This document shows positions 50,973-59,619 of a stretch of 64,000 nucleotides of DNA, one piece after another. Position numbers and translations under genes: made by a program. Location: positions 186,001-250,000 of the forward strand of contig CAJWCU010000002.1 in the NCBI GenBank assembly GCA_913030825.1. The letters are read 5' to 3'. The notes below the pieces were generated by a model that saw only the letters and a program-made list of their open reading frames with translations, was not told the origin of the DNA and searched no databases. Source of the DNA: an uncultured Rhodospirillaceae bacterium (GTDB taxonomy: Bacteria > Pseudomonadota > Alphaproteobacteria > Rhodospirillales > Casp-alpha2). The first letter of the stretch is position 1. Every line of letters begins with the position of its first letter.

Positions 50973-52459
50973 TGTCCCGGCTCCTTGTCGGATTTGGAAT
51001 TGGTTGCATCGGCTGACGCATCGGGTTCAGGTATGAGAAACTCCAACCACGCCCAGATGGCTGCGGCCTGTTTTTCGATTCGCAATCTCTCCAACTGGGT
51101 GTTGATCTCCATACGCCGGGCCTCCAGCACGGTCGCCAGTGTCCCCTTGCCGCCGCGGTATGCCGCAACGGATGCGTTGGTCCTCTCGGTGGCCAGGGGA
51201 ATTAACGACTGGTCGTAGTCCCGCACCCTCATCAGGTTGGAGCGCCAAGTCGCCAACATGCGCTCGACTTCCGAATGATGCTCGCGGCGCATCTCTTCCC
51301 GCTCGGCCCGTATCTCGGCGACTTTTTCGAGGCGCGCGGCGAGTTCTCGGTCCTGGCGGTTTTTTTGGTTCCACTGAAGCGGGATAGACGCGCCGACGGA
51401 GACCATGTCGCTGAAGTTGTCACCTCGCCTGCTGAACATAAGGGAGAGGCTCCAGTCGGCGTTCTTGTCTTCCCTCGCGACCTTGACCTCGGCCAGCGCG
51501 ACCTGCTCCTTTGAGTTCAGGGCTTGAATTTCAGGATGCAAATCGACTTGGTGCGCTGTGTCTAGTCCGTCCCAGCCGATATTGCTCAGGGCCGGTGCGG
51601 TGCCCAGCGGCAACCTCGCGCTCTCTCCAATCCATCGTGCCAAGAGAGTGGTGGAATTGCTGACATCCGCTCGCACCTCGTGAATTCGATTGTCGATGCG
51701 GGAAATCTCCTCTTGTGCCGCGATAACGTCTTTTTGCGGGCCTCGACCGCTTCGATAAGCCGTGGAAACAGCCTCTGCTGTAAGGACGGCTTCTTCACGC
51801 TGGCGTTCGAGCAGGTTCAATATGCGCTGTTGATAAAAGCGGTCGAACCAGGCACGCGCGGTTTCGGTTCGAAGACGCGCCAATTCCATGGACCGCATTG
51901 CCGACGCCAATTCTGCCTCGCGTTCAAACCGGTCGCGTCGGGCATCCCTTTTGTCACTTCCGATGAATGTCTGCGTAAGGCCGACCGAACGCATGGTCAT
52001 GAAATCGTCGGTCAGGCTGTAGCGCATCGAACCAGTGACAGGCAGATTGTCGATCGAGAACCGGAGAACAGGGTCGGGCAGACTACCCGCCGACACCGCC
52101 CTTTCGCGGGATGACCGGCCCCTGGCGTCTTTAGCGTGCAAACTGAATGAACGTTCTTCCGCCAACCGAAGGGCGTGATCAATAGTCAATTCGGCTGATG
52201 GTTCAGGCGCCTGCGCGAGAGGCTCCTTGGGGAAAACGATCGTTAACGCGGCGACGGCAACAAGAAAAATTGAAAAGCCGCGGAAGGATTGAGCGAGAAA
52301 AGTGGGGGGCCCTTTGGCTTCCCGCGGGGACTCTTCACCCTTCGGCACTGGGACAGCGGCCAGGAGTTCGTGTTTCTCCGCGACACCATGAGATGGTGGC
52401 ACAAGTGTGACGAGGGCAAGCCCGGGCATTCCCGGAGCCAACCTCTTGATGACGGACAT
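50969..52459 (-). CDS. cusC: TolC-family outer-membrane efflux protein CusC
   Basis: A 496-residue outer-membrane factor forming the exit duct of the Cus pump. It has the TolC repeat pattern: ELTIDHALRLAEERSFSLHA, RTETARAWFDRFYQQRILNL and a second repeat with EREEMRREHHSEVERMLATW. The first 70 residues are unusual: a Pro-rich stretch before a hydrophobic segment (FSIFLVAVAALTIVFPKEPLAQA) that probably serves as the signal. The true start may therefore be internal; the ATG at 52459 is kept because AAGGAT lies 9 nt upstream. It overlaps cusB by 4 nt. Confidence 0.88.
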   Translation of the reverse strand: MSVIKRLAPGMPGLALVTLVPPSHGVAEKHELLAAVPVPKGEESPREAKGPPTFLAQSFRGFSIFLVAVAALTIVFPKEPLAQAPEPSAELTIDHALRLAEERSFSLHAKDARGRSSRERAVSAGSLPDPVLRFSIDNLPVTGSMRYSLTDDFMTMRSVGLTQTFIGSDKRDARRDRFEREAELASAMRSMELARLRTETARAWFDRFYQQRILNLLERQREEAVLTAEAVSTAYRSGRGPQKDVIAAQEEISRIDNRIHEVRADVSNSTTLLARWIGESARLPLGTAPALSNIGWDGLDTAHQVDLHPEIQALNSKEQVALAEVKVAREDKNADWSLSLMFSRRGDNFSDMVSVGASIPLQWNQKNRQDRELAARLEKVAEIRAEREEMRREHHSEVERMLATWRSNLMRVRDYDQSLIPLATERTNASVAAYRGGKGTLATVLEARRMEINTQLERLRIEKQAAAIWAWLEFLIPEPDASADATNSKSDKEPGQ

Positions 52460-52578
52460 ATTGTTCGATCCTTCTTGGCGGACGGCCATCGGATGCCGCC
52501 GGAAACGGTGCACGCATACGCGAGACTAGCGGCCAGGCTCAGGCCCGGTCCAAGGCACGCGCAGAGGTCATCGAAGGA

Positions 52579-52944
52579 TCAGGTTCGTGGGGGAGGGAAT
52601 AACAGACCGATTGCCCACGAACGCAGGTGCTCGGCTTTAACGAGTCGAAGCGCGATGGTCTCCTGATCGGGAAATTCGTGCGTTGATGCACCAATGATCA
52701 AGGGAACAAGACAGGTTGAAACGCAGAACTCAGGCGGGCAGGACTGTTCCGTCGCGCAACAAGAACCTTCCGCTTCTCCGTGTCGGGCCGCATCGTTCTG
52801 ACAGCTGATGACGTCCACTTGGCCAACGCTGGCGCCGCCTGATGTCGATAAGCTACCCGAGTCCGCCCACGCAGCGACCACAGGTGGAAGCAACAAGGCA
52901 GATACCAGTAAAATCGCTGAGATCAGACGAGGTAAAAATCGCAT
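52579..52944 (-). CDS. Small Cys-rich exported protein of the copper/mercury locus
   Basis: A 121-residue protein with a clear signal (RLISAILLVSALLLPPVVAAWA) and a short mature part rich in cysteine: GSCCATEQSCPPEFCVSTC. I do not recognise a named family. Its place just before cusC on the same strand and its many thiols suggest periplasmic metal binding or sensing. A protein of similar size and layout is encoded at 54744-55097 on the other strand. Confidence 0.65.
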   Translation of the reverse strand: MRFLPRLISAILLVSALLLPPVVAAWADSGSLSTSGGASVGQVDVISCQNDAARHGEAEGSCCATEQSCPPEFCVSTCLVPLIIGASTHEFPDQETIALRLVKAEHLRSWAIGLLFPPPRT

Positions 52945-53190
52945 CAGGGTTACAGAGCCAACAATCTGAAGCAGGGAAGGCGATAAGGTACGATATCAAA
53001 TTTTTTTTGCGGCGCACCATCTTTGTTTTCGCAGGGCATCATATTTTTGTGACCGTACGACAACCTCATCGCATCGGGCCGGAAAACCGACCAATCCATG
53101 GGGTCGAGCAAGAAATAGGCCGATCTCTTATGATATTCAAGGAGCCGAAGATCAAGTTCCAGAGGCCAATGACATATCCGCCATGCGGGG

Positions 53191-53454
53191 CTATGGTTGC
53201 CCTATTCCTGCGGTTCGAAGGGCGTCTTCGGTCACGCCTCGACCGGCACAACACGAGGCCAGAACGCCGTCAACCGCCACGGCAGGCAGCGTGCGCACGC
53301 CCAAGTCCTTGGCCCTGGCAATCACCTCGTCCTCTTTCATATCGAGGATGGAAACCTCGCAGTTTGAACAGGCCATCTGGTTGACCAGCTCAATGGTTTC
53401 CTCACACAAGCCACATCCGGCACTGAAAACTTCGATCTTGCGTTTCTGGGGCAT
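53191..53454 (-). CDS. Small thioredoxin/glutaredoxin-fold protein
   Basis: An 87-residue single thioredoxin-fold domain with CGLC near residue 14 (VFSAGCGLCEETIELV) and a cis-proline region VRTLPAVAVDG; two more cysteines follow in ASCCAGRG. An AAGGAG lies 9 nt before the ATG at 53454. Such proteins recur in mercury and arsenic loci as thiol reductants or metal carriers. It is encoded 22 nt after the thioredoxin/MerC-like gene and is probably in the merR transcription unit. Confidence 0.75.
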   Translation of the reverse strand: MPQKRKIEVFSAGCGLCEETIELVNQMACSNCEVSILDMKEDEVIARAKDLGVRTLPAVAVDGVLASCCAGRGVTEDALRTAGIGQP

Positions 53455-53476
53455 CGTCAAAATCTCCTTCGTTGAG

Positions 53477-54229
53477 TCATGAGGTTACGTATTCGTCCTT
53501 AACGTTCGCACAGGCAGGGCAGCCCGCCGTTTGGCCCGATTGGCTTTTGCTTCGCATCGGCCAGGTGTTCCACAGGGACGCGGCAACGAGAACGCCAAGA
53601 CCAGCCCACATGGCCGGGTCGCTGTCGAAGCCGAACTTGCCGAACAGCACGATTCCTGCGCCGACAACACCCAACCCAAACGGACCGTACCCGCGCCGTG
53701 TCGTCGCCCGGTAAGCCAATGCAGAAACGGCAACAGCAAGAAAGGCACCGGTGAGCGGCAATAGAAACGGGGTATAGTCGATAAATCCGATGCCAAGACT
53801 GCTGAACAAACCGGCATAGGCCGGCCAACAGGCGGGGCAGGCCAGTTTCGGCAATAAAGCCGCCCCGATGGACGGCACCATGGCCGCATTCAAATGCAAG
53901 GTTCCAGAGGGCTTGCCGGGTTCATAACCTGGCGTCAACGCCGTCACGATCTGGTCAAGCGGCGGCACGCCACGCGCATCGCCTTCCAACGTGTATATGC
54001 GGCAACACGAACTGGCTTCTTCAAGGGAAAGTCCCGACACGTCCTTACCATCGACCAAGATCGTCGGCGAGCCATAGGAACGAACGTGGTCGGGCGTATC
54101 TGGGGCACCAACCTCCCATTCCGACCAAGCAGGAGCCACACCGGCAGCGCCAAACGCCGCTATCAACTGTTTTCGGGCGGCCGCGATATTCGGGCATGAT
54201 TTTTCATAGACGAATTCAACGGTCGGCAT
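53477..54229 (-). CDS. Thioredoxin-fold domain fused to a MerC-like membrane domain
   Basis: A 250-residue protein. Residues 1-100 form a thioredoxin-like domain (VEFVYEKSCPNIAAARKQL; SYGSPTILVDGKDVSG; ASSCCRIYTLEG). The second half holds four hydrophobic helices with the vicinal-type cysteine site LACPACWPAYAGLFSSLGIG, as in MerC mercury transporters. The C-terminus carries another CPAC (AGCPACANVK). The layout suggests a metal importer or exporter coupled to thiol chemistry. It overlaps the merR stop by 14 nt and is its likely target. The substrate could be Hg(II), or copper in this island. Confidence 0.72.
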   Translation of the reverse strand: MPTVEFVYEKSCPNIAAARKQLIAAFGAAGVAPAWSEWEVGAPDTPDHVRSYGSPTILVDGKDVSGLSLEEASSCCRIYTLEGDARGVPPLDQIVTALTPGYEPGKPSGTLHLNAAMVPSIGAALLPKLACPACWPAYAGLFSSLGIGFIDYTPFLLPLTGAFLAVAVSALAYRATTRRGYGPFGLGVVGAGIVLFGKFGFDSDPAMWAGLGVLVAASLWNTWPMRSKSQSGQTAGCPACANVKDEYVTS

Positions 54230-54635
54230 TTGCGGGCCCTTTCCTGGCTTCCAGGGCATCAAGAATCGGACAGGCACTCACTGGCCCTGTGCTGGGGCAC
54301 GCATTCGTCCATGTGCTGAGGACATCCCGCATTCGCGATAAAACATCGATCTTCTCCTCGATTTCGCTGAGTTTCCCCAGCGCCCGGTCCCGAACATCGC
54401 TGCACGATGCCCCGGGATCGGTTTTAAGTGAGAGAAGGTCTCCGATATCCCGCAAGGTGAACCCAACATCCTGGGCGCGTTTGATGAACTGAATATGCCG
54501 AACGACCTCAGGCGCGTATTTCCGATAGCCGTTCGCGTCCCGGTCAGGCGTTTCAATCAACCCTTGCTGTTCGTAGTAACGCAGGGTTTCGACGCTCACG
54601 CCGCCTTGCCGGGCGACATCTCCGATGTTCAGCAT
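54216..54635 (-). CDS. merR: MerR-family metal regulator, Hg(II)-type cysteine spacing
   Basis: A 139-residue MerR regulator: DNA-binding domain MLNIGDVARQGGVSVETLRYYEQQGLI, a long dimer helix and a short metal-binding tail. The three cysteines C78, C113 and C122 are spaced 35 and 9, exactly as the Hg(II) ligands C82, C117 and C126 of Tn501/Tn21 MerR. CueR (Cu) and ZntR (Zn) differ in the last spacing. The ATG at 54635 is the family start; longer frames read through the promoter. It probably binds the dyad at 54669-54688. Cu/Ag sensing cannot be excluded, given the copper genes all around. Confidence 0.87.
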   Translation of the reverse strand: MLNIGDVARQGGVSVETLRYYEQQGLIETPDRDANGYRKYAPEVVRHIQFIKRAQDVGFTLRDIGDLLSLKTDPGASCSDVRDRALGKLSEIEEKIDVLSRMRDVLSTWTNACPSTGPVSACPILDALEARKGPANADR

Positions 54636-54661
54636 TTCAGTATCTCCATCGATTCCGGACA

Positions 54662-54692
54662 GCGTAACCCCTGTAGTATACTTTAGGGTCAA
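54662..54692 (-). promoter_or_regulatory. MerR-type operator-promoter
   Basis: On the minus strand TTGACC (54692-54687) is followed by a 19-nt spacer containing the dyad CCCT-N12-AGGG (54669-54688) and a weak -10 (TTACGC). A 19-nt spacer with a central dyad is the hallmark of MerR-activated promoters. It drives merR and the downstream leftward genes. Confidence 0.7.
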
Positions 54693-54743
54693 GGGCGAAA
54701 TTTGCCTTGATCCGGCCATGATTGATGGCAACACTTCCGACCC

Positions 54744-55097
54744 ATGAGACGACTGCTGCGATCCCGCCTTCTGATTGTCGCCCTGCTGCTTGCAGTGGGC
54801 GTGGGGTCCGTCGTCTCGGTGGTCCAGGCGGGACAAATGCGTGTCGACATGGCCATGACCGGCGATGTTCAAGGTCCCGATGGCGATAGCTGTACCGCGT
54901 GCGGCACCGGCGGTGATGGGGCAAAGGCATCGATAGATTGCGTGTCGGCCTGTCACCTTTCCGCAATCGATATGGTCGATGGCCGCGCGGCCGCCGGTAT
55001 GGCCGATGACCGAACGTATCCCCTAGATCGCAGGCAATTCGCGCGGTCATCCGGGCCTCTGCTCGACCCCTCTCCCCCAAAATCCATTCTCGGTTAG
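54744..55097 (+). CDS. Small Cys-containing exported protein
   Basis: A 117-residue protein with a signal or anchor (LLIVALLLAVGVGSVVSVVQA) and a mature part with CTACGTG and DCVSACHLSAID, giving four cysteines in two pairs. No family is recognised. It is divergent from merR and precedes the multicopper oxidase gene. Small exported thiol proteins of this kind occur in copper loci, where they may bind Cu(I). The Shine-Dalgarno is weak. Confidence 0.6.
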   Translation: MRRLLRSRLLIVALLLAVGVGSVVSVVQAGQMRVDMAMTGDVQGPDGDSCTACGTGGDGAKASIDCVSACHLSAIDMVDGRAAAGMADDRTYPLDRRQFARSSGPLLDPSPPKSILG

Positions 55098-55234
55098 TGC
55101 GCAGCCGGCGAAAGCCTTTGCTTTTGCCACGCGTCACGTCTTAGGCCCGCCTCCTCCATACGGGGCAGGTGAGGCTTTGTTGGTACAGGCACGTCAGCCT
55201 GTCCGCCTCCATACCCGAGAATGGACATCATCTA

Positions 55235-56662
55235 ATGAAAAACACGTTCAACAACGGCCTGTCGCGCCGTTCCTTCCTTGCCGCCGCCGGCGCCGCGGCA
55301 GGGGTGGCTGCCGTGCCCGCCTGGGCAGCACCTTCGCTTCCCCTGCGTCAAATCGATTTGGCCGCCGCCCCCGGTGCGACCCACCTAGTGGACAGTGACG
55401 GGACGAAAACCAAAGTCTGGTCGTACAACGGTCGCGTGCCCGGCCCGGAAATCCGGATACGCCAAGGCGAACGTCTGCGCGTCGCCGTGCGCAACGGACT
55501 GACTGAAGAGACGACGGTTCACTGGCACGGGCTTCGCGTGCCCCATGCGATGGACGGCGTGCCACATCTGACGCAAAAGCCCATCGCGCCTGGCGAAACC
55601 TTTGTTTACGAGTTCGATGCACCCGACGCCGGAACTTATTGGTATCACCCCCATCAGCGGAGCTTCGAGCAGGTCGGGCGTGGCCTTTATGGCCCCCTGA
55701 TCATCGAGGAAACGAACCCGCCCCAAGTGGACCGTGATGTGACCTGGGTATTGGACGACTGGCGCTTGCTGATAGATGCGCAGATCAGCGAGGATTTCGG
55801 GAATCGCCATGATATGAGCCATGCCGGCCGCATCGGCAACACGGTTACGGTCAATGGCCGGATCACCGATATGTTCGAAGCCAGGGCAGGCGAGCGTATC
55901 CGCCTGCGCCTGATCAATGCCGCCAACGCCCGTATCTTCGGTCTGGAATTCGACGGTCATACACCCTGGGTCATCGCCTATGACGGTCAGCCGGTTGACC
56001 CGCACCAGGTGACGGGACGGTTGGACATCGGACCGGCCATGAGGATCGATCTGATCCTCGACCTGACCGGCGATCCTGGCGATGCCTTCGCCGTCAGGGA
56101 CACCTTCTACAGCCGTCTGAAATACCGACTGTTGAATGTCGTCTACGGACCCAAGCGGCTGCGGGATAAGCCGATGCGCAAGGTCGCGGCGTTGCCCGAC
56201 AACACCATGCCCGAACCTGACCTGGCTTCTGCCGAGCGTCATCACATCGCGTTCGGCGGCGGCATGATGGGCGGTATGGCCATGGCCAAGATGGGCGGAC
56301 GTGAGGTCGGCATGATGGAGATGATGCGGAACGGCAAGGCCTGGACGGTCAACGGCGTCGCTGCCACGGGTCACGTCATGGACCCCATTCTGACGCTGGC
56401 GCGGAACCGCTCCTACATCCTGGCTCTGGACAACCAGACAGCCTGGTATCACCCCATCCATTTGCATGGACACTCCTTTCGCGTGATCAGCCGAAACGGC
56501 GAGCCGACCCGTCATAAGGAATGGCAGGACACGGTTATGATGGCGCCGCGCGAACAGGTCGAAATCGCCTTCGTCGCCGACAACCCCGGCGGCTGGATGT
56601 TCCATTGCCACATCCTGGAACACCAGGCCGGCGGCATGATGGGTGTCATACAGGTGACATGA
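55235..56662 (+). CDS. Multicopper oxidase (CopA/CueO-like)
   Basis: A 475-residue periplasmic three-domain multicopper oxidase that oxidises Cu(I) to less toxic Cu(II) with O2. The Tat signal is LSRRSFLAAAGAAAGVAAVPAWA. All four copper-ligand segments are present: VHWHGL, YWYHPHQ, HPIHLHGHSF and FHCHILEHQAGGMM. A Met-rich loop before domain 3 (GGGMMGGMAMAKMGGREVGM) probably guides Cu(I), as in CueO. The ATG at 55235 begins the Tat signal; a GTG or TTG frame from 55169 is less likely. It heads a rightward copper-handling operon. Confidence 0.93.
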   Translation: MKNTFNNGLSRRSFLAAAGAAAGVAAVPAWAAPSLPLRQIDLAAAPGATHLVDSDGTKTKVWSYNGRVPGPEIRIRQGERLRVAVRNGLTEETTVHWHGLRVPHAMDGVPHLTQKPIAPGETFVYEFDAPDAGTYWYHPHQRSFEQVGRGLYGPLIIEETNPPQVDRDVTWVLDDWRLLIDAQISEDFGNRHDMSHAGRIGNTVTVNGRITDMFEARAGERIRLRLINAANARIFGLEFDGHTPWVIAYDGQPVDPHQVTGRLDIGPAMRIDLILDLTGDPGDAFAVRDTFYSRLKYRLLNVVYGPKRLRDKPMRKVAALPDNTMPEPDLASAERHHIAFGGGMMGGMAMAKMGGREVGMMEMMRNGKAWTVNGVAATGHVMDPILTLARNRSYILALDNQTAWYHPIHLHGHSFRVISRNGEPTRHKEWQDTVMMAPREQVEIAFVADNPGGWMFHCHILEHQAGGMMGVIQVT

Positions 56663-56674
56663 GGAGGGCCGGAA

Positions 56675-57394
56675 ATGAGACGAAACCTATTCTCCACGGC
56701 CGGCGCGATTATCGCGGCCTTGTTCACCGGGTTCATCGGCACGGCGCGGGCGGACGGCGACCCCGACCGTGGTCGAAAAGCCTTTTTGCAATGTCTGTCC
56801 TGCCATTCAGCCCGTCCCGGCCTCCACAAGACCGGCCCCAGTCTGGCGACGGTCGCCGGGCAGAAAGCCGCAACGGTTGAAGGATTCGGGCGATACAGCG
56901 ATGCCCTTAAGGCTTCCGGCTTGGTCTGGAACGATGAAAAACTGGACGCCTGGATGCTCGATCCCAGGGGGCTGGTTCCCGGAACGTCCATGAACATTCC
57001 GGGCATCAAGTCGACGTCCGACCGTCGAGATATCATCGCCTTTTTGAAGGCCGTGAAAGCCGAACAGTCAGCTGAAAGGTCACCGGCACCTTCAAATGAA
57101 TCCGGTGGCAGCATGATGATGGGGGATCGCCCTATGCCTGATCTGGAAGCACTGGGTCCGGAGCGTCAGGTCGCGTCGCTGACCTACTGCCGAGGCACCT
57201 ATCATGTGCGTACGGTAGCCGGGCAGGTTCAGAAAATCTGGGAGTTCAATCTCCGGTTCAAATCGGACTCTAGTGATAAGGGGCCGATGGCGGGGAAGCC
57301 GGTGATCATCCCCAAGGGCATGAGGGGGGATCGATTCTTCGTCATCTTTGCCCAACCGTCCGAGATTAGCCCGTTCATCGAAAACCGATGCTGA
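56675..57394 (+). CDS. Class I cytochrome c with extra C-terminal domain
   Basis: A 239-residue exported protein. After the signal (AIIAALFTGFIGTARA) it has C40-LSC-H44 haem attachment and an axial methionine in PGTSMNIPGIKS, i.e. a mitochondrial-type class I cytochrome c over about 28-130. A Ser/Met linker leads to a further 90-residue domain (LEALGPERQVASLTYCRGTYHVRTV; GKPVIIPKGMRGDRFFVIF) that resembles blue-copper/cupredoxin-like beta sequence but lacks a clear ligand set. It may accept electrons released by the copper oxidase. It starts 13 nt after that gene. Confidence 0.85.
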   Translation: MRRNLFSTAGAIIAALFTGFIGTARADGDPDRGRKAFLQCLSCHSARPGLHKTGPSLATVAGQKAATVEGFGRYSDALKASGLVWNDEKLDAWMLDPRGLVPGTSMNIPGIKSTSDRRDIIAFLKAVKAEQSAERSPAPSNESGGSMMMGDRPMPDLEALGPERQVASLTYCRGTYHVRTVAGQVQKIWEFNLRFKSDSSDKGPMAGKPVIIPKGMRGDRFFVIFAQPSEISPFIENRC

Positions 57395-57442
57395 ATCAGT
57401 CCGGCGTAACTCAGTTAATCCAGTGTCAAAAAGGAAATGATC

Positions 57443-57892
57443 ATGACCATTAGAAACCGAATTCAAGCGGCCATCTTTGCGGTCTTGCTCAGCGCTGTTA
57501 CTGCCGTTTCTACTCTTGCGGCCGACCGGCCTGATGCCACCATCATCAAGAACCCGCAGTGCGGCTGTTGCGAAAGCTACGCCGATTACCTTCGCGAGAA
57601 CGGCTTCAAGGTAACGGTCAAGGCATCCCACGACCTTACCTTGATGAAGCGTGAGATGGGCGTGCCTGATGACTTCGCGGGCTGCCACACCATGGTGCTC
57701 GATAAATACGTTGTCGAAGGCCACGTCCCGGTTTCCGCCATCGACAAGCTTCTGGCCGAACGTCCGGACATCAAGGGAATTTCCCTGCCGGGCATGCCGC
57801 AAGGATCACCCGGAATGTCGGGTACAAAGACCGCCCCCTTCACCGTCTATCAATTCGGCCAAGGGCCGGCAAAGGTCTTCACGGTCGAATGA
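57443..57892 (+). CDS. DUF411 metal-binding protein
   Basis: A 149-residue exported protein of the DUF411 family, common in copper and silver loci. It has a signal (AAIFAVLLSAVTAVSTLA) and the family pattern IIKNPQCGCCESYADYLREN, GCHTMVLDKYVVEGHVP and SLPGMPQGSPGM. Cysteines QCGCC and GCH with later methionines probably bind Cu(I). The ATG at 57443 gives AAGGA a 7-8 nt spacing; the ATG at 57437 is too close. It overlaps the next gene by 4 nt. Confidence 0.9.
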   Translation: MTIRNRIQAAIFAVLLSAVTAVSTLAADRPDATIIKNPQCGCCESYADYLRENGFKVTVKASHDLTLMKREMGVPDDFAGCHTMVLDKYVVEGHVPVSAIDKLLAERPDIKGISLPGMPQGSPGMSGTKTAPFTVYQFGQGPAKVFTVE

Positions 57893-58338
57893 TGGCGGAC
57901 TTCAAACCAACCGCCTTCATGATGGTTGCGGCAACCGTCGGGTCAATTTCCCTGCCGGTTGCCGCGCAATCACCCGAGACGGACAACCTTGCCCGGGGCC
58001 GCACGCTTTACCAAACCCACTGCGCCAGTTGTCACGGCAAGAACCTGGAAGGGCAGTCCGATTGGCAGATCCGCCGGCCGGACGGCCGCCTGCCGGCCCC
58101 GCCGCATGATCGAACGGGACATACCTGGCACCATCCAGATGAGCACCTGTTCCAGATGACCAAGCACGGTCTTGTTCCGCCGTTGGCACCAGAGGGATAC
58201 GAAAGCGACATGCCGGCGTTCGGCGATGTTCTTTCGGACGACGAGATCTGGTCCGTACTCGACTTCATCAAAAGCACCTGGCCGGACCGTTTTCAGCGTC
58301 GGCAGCAGGACGTCACCAAAAGGGCGAATGAGAAATGA
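57889..58338 (+). CDS. Class I cytochrome c
   Basis: A 149-residue cytochrome c with signal (FMMVAATVGSISLPVAAQ), C45-ASC-H49 haem site in QTHCASCHGKNLEG and an axial methionine candidate in ESDMPAFGDVLS, typical of small periplasmic electron carriers (YDEIWSVLDFIKSTWP-like ending). It overlaps the DUF411 gene and the following 47-codon gene by 4 nt each, so it belongs to the copper operon. Confidence 0.9.
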   Translation: MMADFKPTAFMMVAATVGSISLPVAAQSPETDNLARGRTLYQTHCASCHGKNLEGQSDWQIRRPDGRLPAPPHDRTGHTWHHPDEHLFQMTKHGLVPPLAPEGYESDMPAFGDVLSDDEIWSVLDFIKSTWPDRFQRRQQDVTKRANEK

Positions 58339-58478
58339 GCGATATGATGGGAACCGATTGTGCCATGGGCTGGGGAATGACCCTGGCGGGCGCATTGGTC
58401 GCCGGACTGGCATTGTTGGTCGCGGCGGCATTGATCAAGTATCTGTTCACGAGCGGCGGGAGAAGCCGCCTTGAGTGA
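58335..58478 (+). CDS. 47-residue single-helix membrane peptide
   Basis: A short gene overlapping the cytochrome stop as ATGA and ending 8 nt into the next gene. The product has a Met/Cys-bearing N-terminus (MSDMMGTDCAMGWGM) and one membrane helix (LAGALVAGLALLVAAALIKYL), then a short basic tail. Gene packing supports translation. Met and Cys clustered outside a membrane anchor suggest a small copper-binding or assembly factor, but no family is known to me. Confidence 0.6.
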   Translation: MSDMMGTDCAMGWGMTLAGALVAGLALLVAAALIKYLFTSGGRSRLE

Positions 58479-59058
58479 AATGCTCCTTGAAGCAGGACAA
58501 AGGCGCCGCACAGCGATTTTGTTCTGGGGGCCTGTGATGGTGTTCGCGGGCTTGGCCACAGCGCTGGGTTGGGGTTTGACGCGCGATCCGAAGGTGCTGC
58601 CCTCGGCCCTGATCGATAAGCCGGTGCCCGAGTTCAATCTGCCGCCGGTCAAGGGACGAACCTCGGGCCTCGCGTCGGCGGATCTCTCGGGTGAGGTGTC
58701 TATCGTCAACGTATTCGCTTCCTGGTGCCTACCATGCAAAGCGGAACATCCGATTTGGATGGATCTCAAGGCGCGGAACGTCGTGCCCATTCACGGGCTG
58801 AACTATAAAGACACGCCCGATGATGCCTCGGCTTGGCTCAACCGGCTTGGCGATCCCTACAAGCGGACAGGCGCCGATCTCGATGGCCGTGTCGCCATCG
58901 ACTGGGGTGTCTATGGCGTGCCGGAAACGTTCATCGTCTCCGCCGACGGGCGTATCGCCTACAAGCACGTGGGGCCTGTGACACAGGTAATCGTGGACGG
59001 CACGCTCATGCCCATCGTCGACCGCCTGCGGCGGAAAGCCGAAGGGGCAAAGCCATGA
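58471..59058 (+). CDS. Thiol:disulphide interchange protein, CcmG/DsbE type
   Basis: A 195-residue membrane-anchored thioredoxin-like protein: N-terminal helix (FWGPVMVFAGLATALGWGL), then KPVPEFNLPPV, the active site WCLPC in VFASWCLPCKAEHP, and YGVPETFIVSADGRIAYKHVG, all typical of CcmG. CcmG reduces apocytochrome c or copper sites for maturation. The TTG at 58471 has GGGAG upstream; the ATG at 58480 is the alternative (192 residues). In this operon it more likely serves the local cytochromes and the SCO/PCuAC copper proteins. Confidence 0.88.
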   Translation: MSEMLLEAGQRRRTAILFWGPVMVFAGLATALGWGLTRDPKVLPSALIDKPVPEFNLPPVKGRTSGLASADLSGEVSIVNVFASWCLPCKAEHPIWMDLKARNVVPIHGLNYKDTPDDASAWLNRLGDPYKRTGADLDGRVAIDWGVYGVPETFIVSADGRIAYKHVGPVTQVIVDGTLMPIVDRLRRKAEGAKP

Positions 59059-59615
59059 CCGTGATGACGCGCCGTCGGGCCATGACGGTCATGGCCGCGG
59101 CATCCTTGATGTTGCCGGCTGCCGTCGCAGGCGCCGCGGGAACGGCTAAGACCTTTAACCTGCACGATGCACCACTGCCAATGCCGGAGGTCGCGTTCGC
59201 GTACGAAGACGGCCGGCCCGGATCTCTCGCGGACTTCCGGGGTAAACATGTGCTTCTAAATATATGGGCAACATGGTGTCCACCCTGCCGCGAAGAGATG
59301 TCGACGCTTGACCGCCTGCAGGGCCTTCTGGGCGGCAACGACTTTCATGTGTTGCCACTTTCGATCGACCGGGCGGGAGTGAAGGTCGTGCGGGATTTCT
59401 ATGCCAAGACCGGCATCGAGAACCTGAAAATCTACATGGATCAGAATGCACGGGTCATGCGTGTCCTGAAGTTGGGCGGGTTACCGACGACCTTCCTGAT
59501 CGGCCCAAGCGGGCAGCAGTTGGGCGGGTTGGTCGGTGCCGCGGAATGGGATGCGCCAGATTTGGTCGCCCTGTTCCGGGACCGGATTGCGTCAGCAAAG
59601 AATCAAAGGAGATAG
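59055..59615 (+). CDS. TlpA-like thioredoxin-family protein
   Basis: A 186-residue exported thioredoxin-like protein with a Tat-like or Sec signal (TRRRAMTVMAAASLMLPAAVAGAA) and active site WCPPC in NIWATWCPPCREEM; cis-proline in LGGLPTTFLIGPSG. TlpA/ResA proteins reduce the copper site cysteines of SCO1 and Cox subunits. The start overlaps the CcmG-type gene as ATGA. Confidence 0.9.
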   Translation: MTVMTRRRAMTVMAAASLMLPAAVAGAAGTAKTFNLHDAPLPMPEVAFAYEDGRPGSLADFRGKHVLLNIWATWCPPCREEMSTLDRLQGLLGGNDFHVLPLSIDRAGVKVVRDFYAKTGIENLKIYMDQNARVMRVLKLGGLPTTFLIGPSGQQLGGLVGAAEWDAPDLVALFRDRIASAKNQRR

Positions 59616-59619
59616 AGCG

